A stretch of 64,000 bases of DNA from Cryptomeria japonica (Eukaryota; Streptophyta; Pinopsida; Cupressales; Cupressaceae): the NCBI RefSeq assembly GCF_030272615.1, contig NC_081411.1, positions 209,032,244 to 209,096,243 on the forward strand, read 5' to 3'. The notes beneath the pieces were generated by a model. The model saw only the letters and a program-made list of their open reading frames with translations, searched no databases and was not told the origin of the DNA. The position numbers and the translations under genes are program-made. This document shows positions 24,350-36,005 of this stretch, in pieces. How positions within the stretch are numbered: the first letter of the stretch is position 1; each line of letters begins with the position of its first letter.

Positions 24350-25000
24350 TAAGGATATGCAAATACAATACCTTTTGGCATTTGTGATTCTCTACAACAC
24401 TCTACAATAGGGTTTGAATTGTCCCAAAAATTTTACATTGCTATTTAAAATGCCATTAGTACACATGATGAATGTATAGTGGGTCTACAGGACCATCCAA
24501 GATGAGAAAAAAACATATTAAAATTATTTTCATCCCAAAACTAAGTTCTCAAATTCTTTTATTATACAAAAGAAATGTGATCGATTCTGAAAAAATATTC
24601 TTGGCTCAAATACCAAGACACAAAAATCAATACATGAGAAACTACATATTGCATTCAATTAAAAAACCCTCTCTGAGAGATGCATAATAAACAAAATCAT
24701 AATTTACATTAAAAGAGGACTTAACGGTGATTTTAATATAAAAATACATTTCATTAAATCAATTGAGGGGCATAAATAATGCACAAGAAAGAATATTCTT
24801 AACATTCCGACCCACTATCCTCCAAACCCGAATGATGGTATTTATGCTACCTAGCACATGGAATCAAAGGATCCACTCCATTCATTCTAAGAAATAACGA
24901 CAACACAAAAAAATTGTCCTGCTCTCCTTCTAAAAATAACAATCACTAATTATAGTATGTCTAGTTATCAAAAAATAGTAAATTAAGACCTATGGGTAGA
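24350..25000. repeat. Diverged copy of dispersed block R2
   Basis: It shares colinear similarity with 27480-28140 and 30955-31560. Examples are an ACACATGATGAA block near 24460, CACATGGAATCAAA near 24855, and a shared path through the whole block. It is the most diverged of the three copies and non-coding. Confidence 0.7.
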
Positions 25001-25739
25001 TCATGTATAATGTCCTTTGTGATGATTTTTTTAAATAAGAATTAATATCAAAGTAATGAAGGATATTTTAAATACATTAAAGGATAAATCATGAAATGGG
25101 CTTTGGAGGATCTCATCTTAGCAGTTTCATAATTTTTTTGGTGGTTCAATCAAAAGTAAGACTATGGGTCTTTTAATTGGGCAATGAGGATAGTGGTGGA
25201 AAATTGGAAAGCCAATTACCAATCTTAGAATACGAGATTATTCCTCTCTTGGCATGGAATTTTGGATTCTCAAGAGTTTCATTAGAATGTGGTTTTGATT
25301 CAAGTTGACTTTTGCTTCATTTTTTGCATTCATTTTTTTATTTTCTTGATACAATTTTTATATTCTTTGCATTTTGATAACCCTATAGATAAGGAGTCTT
25401 AATAGGAAGAGTTTGAGGTTTTCTGGTTGAAATGGCGAGAAATAAGGTTTGACTAGCTTAAAAATATAACTAGGAATCATTTGCAGCCACTATTTCATTG
25501 GGAAATAATCAATTAGGCCAAAATTCAGTCCGTTAGGAGAGCTAATAACTATGGTTAATTGTTCACTTATTTATATGATATGATTGGATATGAAATAATC
25601 CTAGAACCAAGGAAAATACTAAAATAATGACATGATTTAGCATAACAAAATAAAAACATATCATAAAGTAAACACTTAAGTACAAATCTAGAAATGGGAC
25701 ACAAAAGGAACATGTATCTAAAATATGCACCTTAAAATG

Positions 25740-26840
25740 GAAAAAAAGTGTTATAAGCACCCTACTTGTGGAGATGCTTCCTCTAGTTAACACTTCAGAT
25801 TCTAGCTCGGGATATTTAATAGATGATACTCTCTGAAATTATTCCAAAAGTCTGAGACATGTGTGATAATTTATAAAAACCTTCTTTCTCTACATTTTGT
25901 GTTAAAATTTTGAAGAAGGTTGACATCGAGGATCACCTTCTTTCTCTACATTTTCATGACTATTAGAGGTTCAAATGTAGGCCAAAAGGCTAGAATAGGG
26001 GGCTAAGTGTCATATTCCAATAAGACTAGGGTAATGGCTACCATAGTCCTAGCATTTTGATCCAAAACTAGCGTTAGTGAGCTCAAGATTATGCTATAGT
26101 AGTTTTTAACCTCTACTATAGGTATGAAATGATTTGATAAACCTTATCCGAGGTAGAGTAGAGGCTTAAAATCCTAAAGAAAATATTTAATTGACAAATG
26201 ATACATTTCCTATGAGCTTCTTTTCCTTAGGCATTCACAATGCTCGATGTTGCTTGATAGGAATTGATGGCTAACTTCTTTAATAAAGAAACACATAACT
26301 TGATCATGATTGTTGAACTTGAATTATTGAATATTTGACTTTAGATCTCTCCTCAAGTGCCTTGAATATGACTGATTGATTTTCTCAATTAGAGTGATGA
26401 TTTGAAATTAGGATATACTGAAATGAGGTGGAGGGAGTTCTAATTATATACAATTTATATATTCTGTGTTTAAATTTTGAAGAAGGATGACATCAAGTAT
26501 CACTTTCTTGCTTTACATTTTCTTGACTATTAGAGGTTCAAATGTAATCTTGAAAAGGCTAGACTAGTTTGCTAAGTGTCATACTCCAAGATGACTAAGG
26601 TGGTAGGTACCATAGTTTTGGAATTTTTAGCCAAAACCAACATAACCCCATGTCCCCATGTCTCTACTTAAGTAAATTATTTTCTTAAATTTAAGGAGTT
26701 GGTGTGTCCCCATGCAAATTTTTATTTATAGGAAAGGGATAAATTGGAATATATCCCTATTGTAGTGGAGAAGGTGTTTCTTAGAAATAAAAAATAAGCT
26801 TTGAAAAAGGGGGGGGGGGCTAGAAATAACTAGTAGTTGC
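25740..26840. repeat. 567-bp tandem-unit array, copy A
   Basis: The motif GAAGAAGGTTGACATC at 25912 recurs as GAAGAAGGATGACATC at 26479, a spacing of 567 bp. The flanking text (TATTAGAGGTTCAAATGTA, GGCTAGA, CTAAGTGTCATA) repeats too. The second unit is partial and ends near a G-run at 26810. No coding function is seen. Confidence 0.85.
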
Positions 26841-27479
26841 TTATTAAAAAAATTGATATGTGTCTCCACAAATTTATTTACCTCCTTTTTATATGTCTCC
26901 ACTATTTTCTCCTACATTTATTCCAGAAATTATTATTAATGATTTCATCTAAATTTTTTTTAACATAATTGCTTAAAACATAAGCATAAAAATTAAATAT
27001 CCAGTGGGCCACAAGCTACATAAATTGTTCCTAAAAATATTGAGTAGTGGCTAGTGGCAAATTAAAACTAAGAAATGGCATGGGGATCTGACCTAAGTGA
27101 GGTCCAGATTGTCTTGGGCTTCCAAATTTAGCCATGGACACTAGCAAGCTATGCTACCATCCCAATTTAGCATTGTTGTCTAGGTTTAATCCTTGTCTCT
27201 AGCTTTATTATTAAAGTTATGATAGTCTATTGTAGTTTAATCACAGTTCAATTGTCCTATCATGCAAATATATGCTAGGGATAATTAAACAAGACACTAC
27301 AAATGTAGAGGAAATATCCCCAAGTTTCTATGATGCTACCCAAGTCTAAAAATGATAAAAATTGACTTAGGAGAATAAATCAACAATGAGTCCCCTAGGT
27401 GCTATCACAAACACAATGTGAAAGTAGAATATTGGAAGGTTTGTAGCGATATTAGGAATACTCCTAATATGTGAGATAA

Positions 27480-28140
27480 TAAAAAGGTTGCAAGGACACT
27501 CAAATACAACACCTTTTGACATTTAGGACCCTTTACAACAATCTACAAGAGGGTATGAATCAACACAAAAACTTCACAATACCACTTGAAATACAAATAG
27601 TACACATGATGAAGGTACAATGTGTCAAAAACACCACCCAAGATCAAAACAAGACATCTTAGATTCATTTTCATCCCCCCAAAAAGGTTTCTATATACAT
27701 TTACCATATTAAAGAAACTTAATCAATTCACAAAACAAATTGCTTCGCTCCACCACTAAGACACATAATCTAATTCATAACCAATTTGATATTCCATTTA
27801 ATAAGATATCCTCTCTAAGGGAGGTTTAACAAGCAATATTACAGTTTACATTGCTAGAGGGCCCAAATATCTTTCAATATAAAACTATATTTCATTGAAT
27901 CTATAGAAGAGACTAAATAATACATGAGAATGAATCTTGTGAACATCTCAATACAATATCCTTCAGACTTGAATGATGGTATGCATGATATTAATCCACA
28001 TGGAATCAAAAGATTTGCTCCCTCCATGCTAGAAAATAGTGACAAGGATAAAAACTTTGACATGTCTCCTTTCCAAAAACAACTCTCACTATTTATATTA
28101 AGTCCAACTATCCAAAAATATTAAATTAGCACCTACAAAT
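27480..28140. repeat. Dispersed block R2, second copy
   Basis: Closely similar to 30955-31560, including AGGGTATGAATCAACACAAA, AATCTTGTGAACATCTCAA and the run of short words up to CAAAAATATTAAATTAGC. Both strands carry similar 66-69 codon frames in both copies. That follows from DNA similarity and is not evidence for a protein. Confidence 0.85.
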
Positions 28141-28779
28141 ACATTTAGGAAATAATTTCTTTTTTAAATATAATGTTAAAAAAACCCCTTACATTGGTAA
28201 AAAAATCAACAAAAGATTAGATCTTGTGAAATAAAATATCAATTAATTAAAAATTTAAATAAATACAAAATTTTTTTTAATCTTTTGCTTCCTTCTATTT
28301 GGAATTGTTATTAATTATAGAAGTGCCATATTCCCAAACTGTTTGAATTCAAAGATTAAACACAGAGTAATAAAATCAATCATATAACAGAAGAGTAAAC
28401 GGTACTTCAAATTGAACAGTTAGTAAAGAATGCTTGCGGCTAGATACTGAATCCCAAAGGATCATTGTCCCTCCATATTCCCTTTCTCTACTAATTTCAT
28501 TTCTCTAATTCATATATTAAGCATTAAACATACAATTAACTACAACCTAGCACCATTTAATAGAAAAACATTTTAAATGAAAAATAAAGAATACAACACC
28601 CAAACTGGGTAGAAAATTATCACATTTGAAATCTAGGAGAAACAAATGCATCTAAAAACTCTTAGATTTCTTACACTTTACATAAATCATCATAAATTAT
28701 ATCTCATTCTTGAAAGCAATAATCCTTTTTAGGCTCCATAATATTCTAAAAAGATGCTTATGGCATGTTTCTTCACCAC

Positions 28780-29552
28780 ATAAAATTTATCATCACAAGT
28801 TCCCATATCTCCTCAAGGTACTATTTCATTGCATTTCACAATTCCAAATATCTAACACATACACACCAAGCATTAAGAACTTACAAAATTTGACACATCT
28901 TAATTTTCATTTAATTTTTTTTAGTGATAATTATCTATTAAAAATTACTTTTGAAATATTAAGACTTAAATTAATTAAAATATATATATCATCATAACTT
29001 AGATTTATATTTTTCTATAATTTTATACAACATTTAATATTCAATCAAAAATCTTGTTTTGATAAGATACAATCTTTAATAAGTTCAATATAAACGTTTT
29101 AGGAAAATACATAACCCATCAAATCTGACCCAAAAAAATAACTGAATTAAAAAAATTATATCTCAAATAATATTATATATAAATATTTTAGAGAGTTTAA
29201 TTTCTAACATAATTGTGATATAATTGAGAAAACAAAATGAAAAGCGTATACCTGAAAGGCCCTATTTCTCTAGACATTGACTAATCATTTCCACTGTTTT
29301 GAACAATATATTCTTCTACCAAAATTTCAAAATAAACATTAATTTTTTTTAATTTAAATAATGCACAATTATGGCTGCAATCGAATTCCAAAACAGTAAC
29401 ACACATTAATTTGTAACTCTATATGACATGTTTTTTCTCATATACGATGTACTCTAAGGGCATTCCCTAATGGTGTGGCCATTGAATCTCCATAAACATT
29501 TGCAAGTATAAAGCAACCCTACAGTTAAATAACTCAAATAGTTCTCTAAAGT
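28780..29552. repeat. Duplicated block X, copy A
   Basis: It matches 33791-34526 closely, from TAAAATTTATCATCAC to CAAATAGTTCTCTAAA. After 29552 the two copies diverge abruptly: copy A continues into a copia Gag, copy B into the region upstream of the F-box gene. Copy A keeps about 64 bp at 29206-29269 that copy B lacks. Confidence 0.9.
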
Positions 29553-29735
29553 CGGATCTGTGGGCCTCAACTTATTCTCATTGACTGCATCCCATAGATC
29601 TCGATCAATCAACAGATCTTCCATCTTCAGCTTCCACATTTCAAAGTTTGTGCTAGAAAACTTCTCTACATCAATCCTCCCTGATATACTTGCCATCTTT
29701 ACGATCCTGCAATACAGAAATGAAATACTCTGCAC
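29454..29735 (-). pseudogene. copia Gag N-terminus (different family), broken
   Basis: Minus-strand reading from 29699 gives MASISGRIDVEKFSSTNFEM and KMEDLLIDRDLWDAVNENKL, the typical start of a plant copia Gag. Homology ends near 29553, where duplicated block X begins, and the remaining residues are read-through of unrelated DNA. The rest of the element is missing, so this is a truncated 5' end. Confidence 0.85.
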
Positions 29736-29804
29736 AAGCTCCCACTCAAACCTTGATTAGCTCAAAAAACCCTGTACCCAACAAATAGAACCAAAACTAG
29801 CCAG

Positions 29805-30310
29805 GCTCTGATATCACTTGTAAGGAAGCAAAGGTGTGCGGAAATGCTTCCTACGCTAATCTTGAGAGGATGATTATGCAAATTTCAACTTAACTATTTC
29901 AGAGATCACAAGAAGCACATAGAGTAGAAATAAAACAATAAACACAACACAGTGATTATCATGGGGAAAACCCATACAGGTGAAAAATCCCACACTCTAA
30001 AACTTGCATAATGTATTAACAAATCAACAAGAGATTACAATACACTTGCAATGCAAGTTCTTACAAGAGCATCACCTCAACTCAAGCTCGGAGAGACTTC
30101 ACTAGCATCCTTCTAGCACCCAGCCTTGCAAACCAAACTCCATCATACAAACTCCTCTCCAAGCCCTCATTATATAGGAATTTTACAACCTGGAAACCAT
30201 TTGTGGTTTTAGAATACCATGTGCAAAACCTCCATGACACGTGTTGCCCACCCTTGACATTTGGTTTTCCAAGATAAGAAAACCAGGTTAAATATAGTTA
30301 CTCACGTCCA
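29805..30310 (-). mobile_element. copia primer-binding site and 5' LTR fragment, antisense
   Basis: The minus strand reads TGATATCAGAGC at 29816-29805, one base from the initiator-Met tRNA primer site TGGTATCAGAGC. Adjacent to it an LTR edge ...TACA lies at 29819. Inside the LTR the minus strand has a TATA-like CTATATAATGAGGG near 30178-30165, placing the promoter upstream to the right. The outer edge of the LTR was not found, so the right coordinate is approximate. Confidence 0.7.
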
Positions 30311-30529
30311 AACTCTTATCCCCTATTTTAGACCCTCATAACTAACATGAAATGTGTCATATTATCTCTAAAAATGGCCCTCCTATATTATACTATGGAT
30401 AAAGCATCTTTTGACAACTCATATAGCTTTTTTCAAGGCACCGACACATGGGAACCTTCCCAACTACATTTGGAACAATTTACTAAAAACTGCAAGGTTG
30501 AGACACATGTATCTGAACATTTATTAATT

Positions 30530-30935
30530 TCTCTACTTCTTATATCAATGGATTTTATTAATTGCTATCAAACTGCCAGCTGAGTTCTGGAAAACAAATG
30601 TACTGAGTGTAACTACAATTGAAATTTGATAGGAATCCTTGAAATCTGATTTTAAATCTTGAAAACTTGAAATTACAGTTGTTTTCACAAGTTACCAATT
30701 TTATTTAATTAACATTTCAATTTTTTATTTTTTATTTGTGATTATAATTGATTATTTCATATATATATATATATATATATATGAAGAAAATACTATTGTT
30801 GAGGGAGGAGGTAGAAACGAGGGTTTAGTTAGATCTACAAATGTGGGTACCCATTTTAAAGTTCCCTTAGTAGTGATTGTTGTTTTGTAACGCAGGGAAA
30901 ATTAAGTTCCCATTAGCTTAAAATAATAGTGTTAT
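30530..30935. repeat. Duplicated block Y, copy 1
   Basis: Matches 31768-32150: the words TATATCAATGGATTTTATTA, GTGTAACTACA, a short AT run and GTTGAGGGAGGAGGTAGAAA occur in the same order. The spacing between copies is about 1.24 kb. Confidence 0.88.
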
Positions 30936-30954
30936 CATACATGTACCTATCAAT

Positions 30955-31560
30955 AGTGGGTTGCAAGGACACACAAACACAACACCTTTTGACATTTAGG
31001 AACCTTTACAACACTCTACAAGAGGGTATGAATCAACACAAACACTTCACAATACCACTTGAAATACAACTAGTACACATTTTGAAGGTACAATTTGTCA
31101 AAAAGATAACCCAAGATCAAAAGAAGACATCTTAGATTAGTTTTCATCCCCCAAAGAAGTTTCTATATACATTTACCATATAAAAGAAACTTAATCATTC
31201 ACAAAACATACTAATTCATAACCAACAAGCAATATTACAGTTCACATTGCTAGAGGGCTCAAATATCTTTCAATATAAAACTACATTTCATTGAATCTAT
31301 AGAAGAGACTAAATAATACATGAGAATGAATCTTGTGAACATCTCAATACAATATCCTTCAGAGTTGAATGATGGTATGCATGATATCAATCCACATGGA
31401 ATCAAAAGATTTTCTTGCTCCATGATAGAAAATAGTGACAAGGATAAAAACTTTGACATGTCTCCTTTCCAAAAACAACACTCACTATTTATATTAAGTC
31501 CAGCTATCCAGAAATATTAAATTAGCACCTACAAACACATTTAGGAAATAATGTCCTTTT
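30955..31560. repeat. Dispersed block R2, third copy
   Basis: A close partner of 27480-28140, slightly shortened near 31200. It lies between the two Y copies, so blocks R2 and Y were probably duplicated together. Confidence 0.85.
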
Positions 31561-31767
31561 TAAATATAGTGTTAAAAAAAGCCCTTACATTGGTAAAAAA
31601 ATCAACATAAGATTAGATCTTGTGAAATAAAATATCAATTAATTAAAAATTGAAATAAATACAGAACTTTTTTTAATCTTTTGCTTGCTTTTATTTAGAA
31701 TTGTTATCATTCATTCGATAAAACATTCTCTACTTCTTATATCAAAGGATTTTATTAATTGCTCTAC

Positions 31768-32150
31768 TTCTTATATCAATGGATTTTATTAATTGCTATC
31801 AAACCGCCAGTAGAGTTCCGGCAAAGAAATGTACTGAGTGTAACTACAGTTGAAATTTGATAGGAATCCTTGAAATCTGATTTTAAATTTTGAAAACTTG
31901 AAATTACAGTTGTTTTCGCAAGTTACCAATTTTATTTAATTAACATTTCAATTTTTTATTTGTGATTATAATTGATTATTTCATATATATATATATATAT
32001 ATATAAAATACTATTGTTGAGGGAGGAGGTAGAAACGAGCGTTTAGTTAGATCTACAAATGTGTGTACCCATTTTAAAGTTCCCCTATTACTGATTGTTG
32101 TTTTGTAACGTAGGGTTCCCATTAGCTTAAAATAATAGTGTTATCATACT
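31768..32150. repeat. Duplicated block Y, copy 2
   Basis: Second copy of 30530-30935, with a shorter AT run (about 31984-32004) and a few substitutions. Confidence 0.88.
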
Positions 32151-33750
32151 TGTGGATATGGCAAAAAGGTGTTTTAAGTACCCTACTTGTGGAGATGCTT
32201 CCTGCAGCTAACACTTCAAATTCTAGATCGAGATATTTTATAGATGACACTCTTTGAAATTAAGCCAAAAGTGTGAGACATGTGTGATAATTTACAAAAA
32301 CCACGAGTTTTTTCTTGTTCAAAATCTATAACTATAACTTTGAGCCGTTTCTTTAAAATTCTACAAATTTAGTACGTCAGATCTATAACTTGCATAGAAA
32401 AAGGGGAAAAAAGTTATGTTGTATAGAGGCTTGATTAAGTAAAATCTTGAGTAGTATTTACCTTCACTATAACTATGATATGATGTGAGATAGCTTACCC
32501 CTAGTAGAGAAGAGGTTTAAAATCTTAAAGGAAATGTTGAAATGATAATTGATACTTTTTGTATGAACTTATTTCCCTAGAGTATTCACAATACTTGATA
32601 TTGCTTGATAGGAGTTAATTCATACCTTTATTAATAGAGAAAAAAATAAACAAGATCATGATTGCTAAACTTGAATTATTGAATGCTTGACTTTATATTT
32701 CTCCTCAAGTGCCTTGAATATTCCTAATTAAATGTCTTAATTTGTTGAAATTAAGAGATATTGAAATGAGGGGGAGGGAGTTATATTTATGCATAAATTA
32801 CACCATGTGTTTTAAAAATTTCGAAGAAGGTTGACATCAAGGAGCACCTTCTTTCTTGACATTTTCTTGACTATTAGAGGTTCAAATTTAGGCCAAAAGG
32901 CTAGACTAAGATGCTAAGTGTGATAGTCCAATAAGACTACTGTAGTGGGTACCATAGTACTAGATTTTTTATCCAAAACTAACATTAGTGAGCTCAAGAT
33001 TATGCTATAGTAGTTTATAACCTCTACTATAGGTATGAAATTATGTGAGAAACCTTATCCCAGGTAGAGTAGAGGCGGAAAATCCTGAAGAAAATATTGA
33101 ATTGACAAATGATACCTTTCCTATGAAATTCTCTTCCTTAGGCATTCACAGTGCTTGGTGTTGCTTGATAGGAATTGATGGCTAACTTCTTTAATAAATA
33201 AACACCTAACTTGATCATGATTGTTGAACTTGAATTATTGAATATTTAACTTTATATCTCTCTTCAAGTGCCTTGAATATTACTGATTGAATTTCTCAAT
33301 TAGAGTGATGATTTGGAATTAGGATATGTTGAAATGAGGCAGAGGGAGTTGTATTTATACACAATTTAAATATTTTATGTTTAAATTTTGAAGAAGGATG
33401 GCATCTAGTATCACTCTCTTGGTTTACATTTTCTTGACTATTAGAGGTTCAAATATAATCTTGAAAAGGCTAGACTAGGGTGCTAAGTGTCATACTCCAA
33501 GATGACTAGGGTGGTAGGTACCATAGTCCTGGAATTTTTAGCCAAAACCAATGTAACCCCATGTCCCCATGTCGCTATGTAAGTGCATTATCTGCTTAAA
33601 TTAAGGAGTTGGTGTGTCCCCATGCAAATTTTTATTTATAGGAAAGGGATAAATTGGAATCTATCCCTATTGTAGTGGAGAAGAAGCTACTTAGAAATAA
33701 AAAATAAGCTTTGAAAAGGGGGGGGGGCTAGAAATAACTATTAGTTGCTT
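32150..33750. repeat. 567-bp tandem-unit array, copy B
   Basis: GAAGAAGGTTGACATC at 32823 and GAAGAAGGATGGCATC at 33390 are 567 bp apart, the same period as in copy A. A further partial unit precedes them from about 32440. The array ends in a G-run at 33719-33727 and a small hairpin (AGAAATAACTATTAG against its complement). Confidence 0.85.
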
Positions 33751-33790
33751 CTAGTTATTTCTAGAAGCAACTAAGACATCATAAGATCTA

Positions 33791-34526
33791 CCATAAAATT
33801 TATCATCACGGGTTCCTATATCTCCTCAAGGTACTATTTCATTGCATTTCACAATTCCAAATATCTAACACAAGACATACCAAGCATTAAGAACTTACAA
33901 AATTTGACACATCTTAATTTCCATTAACATTACCTAATTTTTTTATTTTTATTTTTTTGTTGGTGTGATAATTATCTATTAAAAATTACTTAAAAATATT
34001 AAAACATAAATTAATTAAAATATATATATCATCATAACTTAAATTTATATTTTACTATAATTTTATACAACATTTAATATTCTATCAAAAATCTTGTTTT
34101 GATAAGATACAATCTTTGAAAAGTTTAATATAAACGTTTTAGGAAAATACATAACCTATCAAATCTGACCCAAAAAGATAATTCAATTTAAAAAAATATA
34201 TCTCAAATAAAATTATATATAAATATTTTACAGAGTTTAATTTCTCTAGACATTGACTTATAATTTCCACTATTTTAAACAATATATCCTTCTACCAAAA
34301 TTTCAAAATAAACATTAATTTTTTTTAATTTAAATAATGCACAGTTATGGCTCCAATCGAATTCCAAAACGGTAACACACATTAATTTGTAACTCTATAT
34401 GACATGTTTTTTCTCATATACGATGTACTCTAAGGGCATTCCCTAACGGTGTGGCCATTGAATCTCCATAAACATTTGCAAGTATAAAGCAACCCTACAG
34501 TTAAATAACTCAAATAGTTCTCTAAA
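33791..34526. repeat. Duplicated block X, copy B
   Basis: Partner of 28780-29552. Its right edge at 34526 lies 72 bp before the start codon of the F-box gene, so the upstream region of that gene is repeat-derived. Confidence 0.9.
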
Positions 34527-34598
34527 TTTTATAGCACTCTCGACTTGACGTGAAAGAGTCTAGATCTTTATATCTTATTCAAGAAGAAAGAGTTGATA

Positions 34599-35573
34599 AT
34601 GGATTTTTTACAGGAACTCCCCGAACAGATATTTCGAGACATTCTACTAAGAATATCGTATGAATCTCAGTCAAAGATTAAGCAGTTGTTGAAGCCTGCC
34701 AAAGAAATGATGGAATGCTTCAAATTTTATCAAGATAGAATTAAGTTTGGGCTGGCCAATAAATATATATGTTTTCTTCAGCGTTGTGAGGTATCTATAT
34801 ACGATCCTATTGATCATTCATGTAAACCTTTTCGAACTGAACATGAAATCTCACACTCTTCTAAGATTATAAATGTGAATCATAAGATAGTTGTGCTAGA
34901 CGGGCACTTTTCTTTAAGTCCAAAGATTTGGATATATGATTTATTATCTAGTACATGGAAGCGAGGTGCTGATATTCCAACCCCGAGTGATAGAAATAAG
35001 TATGCATGGTGTGCTTCACCTGATGGATCAATTTACATTGCAGGAGGATATGACACTATTGCTGGCCGTAAGCTCCGTGACGCAGCAGTTTATAAAGTAG
35101 ATGAAGACAAGTGGGAGCTTCTTCCTCAGATGTACGAAAATGTTGGTCGGTACTGTAGAGGTTTTTTTATTGAAGGAATGTTTTATGTCCTATATCGTTA
35201 TAGAACTCAAAGATTTGATCCCAACACAAGAGTATGGACAACAATAGCAAATATGTCTTTGCCTTATTCCTATTACTACGATCTTCTATATGCATTTGGA
35301 CGACTAATTGCATTTACGACCAAAGGAATAGAAGAATATGATTGGGAAGGAAGTGTATGGAGAGAAGTGGAACCGCTCCCTCAAGGCTTTACAGTTCTCC
35401 ATGCCACAGTGTGGTATGATCAAATTTTCTTGCGGGGATATAGCAATTTTATGCGTCCCATCTTTTATATGTATAAACCTGGAGCAGCATTAACTGAGAG
35501 GTGGATTTCTATCGAAGAGCCAAACATTTTTCTGGAAAACTATGTCGAATCTATTGTCACAATAGAAATTTAA
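34599..35573 (+). CDS. Kelch-repeat F-box protein, single exon
   Basis: A 324-residue open frame starting at the ATG at 34599. The frame is open two codons earlier but only with TTG. The N-terminus (residues about 5-50: LQELPEQIFRDILLRISYES, then FYQDRIKFGL) fits an F-box, which binds SKP1 in an SCF ubiquitin ligase. Residues about 95-270 hold roughly four kelch-type blades: IWIYDLLSSTWKRGADIP with IYIAGGYD, VYKVDEDKWELLPQM, RFDPNTRVWTTIANM and EEYDWEGSVWREVEPLP. These normally form the substrate-binding propeller. Length and layout fit plant kelch F-box proteins of the At1g80440/KMD type; targets of that group include phenylpropanoid and cytokinin regulators, but the target here is unknown. 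The GG of the kelch motif is clear only in one blade. There are no internal stops, so it is probably functional. The promoter directly abuts duplicated repeat sequence. Confidence 0.9.
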   Translation: MDFLQELPEQIFRDILLRISYESQSKIKQLLKPAKEMMECFKFYQDRIKFGLANKYICFLQRCEVSIYDPIDHSCKPFRTEHEISHSSKIINVNHKIVVLDGHFSLSPKIWIYDLLSSTWKRGADIPTPSDRNKYAWCASPDGSIYIAGGYDTIAGRKLRDAAVYKVDEDKWELLPQMYENVGRYCRGFFIEGMFYVLYRYRTQRFDPNTRVWTTIANMSLPYSYYYDLLYAFGRLIAFTTKGIEEYDWEGSVWREVEPLPQGFTVLHATVWYDQIFLRGYSNFMRPIFYMYKPGAALTERWISIEEPNIFLENYVESIVTIEI

Positions 35574-36005
35574 TATATCCCTGCCCATTTCATTACTAAT
35601 ATCATTTGAAACATATGATTGTTCAAAATAGCTTTGAGATATCTATTCCTTTAAATCTGAATGTATCAAAAATTTTCAGCAATAATATCATATTTTTATT
35701 TCAGAAAATAAAATATTTTATTTATATTTCATTTTTATTTTTAAAAAACAAAAATCATTATTACTATTATTCATTTTGTACATGTCATGATATCAATTTT
35801 TGCTGAATTTTATTAAACAATTCCATCTTGTCAATTTTTGAAACTGAATAATAAATTCATAAAGAATAAAACTTAATGATGACAAAACTCAAACACCATG
35901 ATTGAAACTTAATTTGATGATACATTATTATAAATGATATAAATTAAAAACAAATCATCTTGAATACTTATACCTACTTTCTCAGTTGAAAAGGATAAGC
36001 AAAGA
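35574..36005. other. 3' flank of the F-box gene, no further gene
   Basis: Very AT-rich. AATAATAAATTC near 35848 could serve in polyadenylation, but no specific site can be fixed. Confidence 0.5.

Noticed and set aside
27854-31520. Pair of conserved 66-69 codon frames at 27.9 and 31.3 kb
   Set aside because: Similar frames appear on both strands of both copies, which follows from DNA duplication; no domain and a third diverged copy lacks them.
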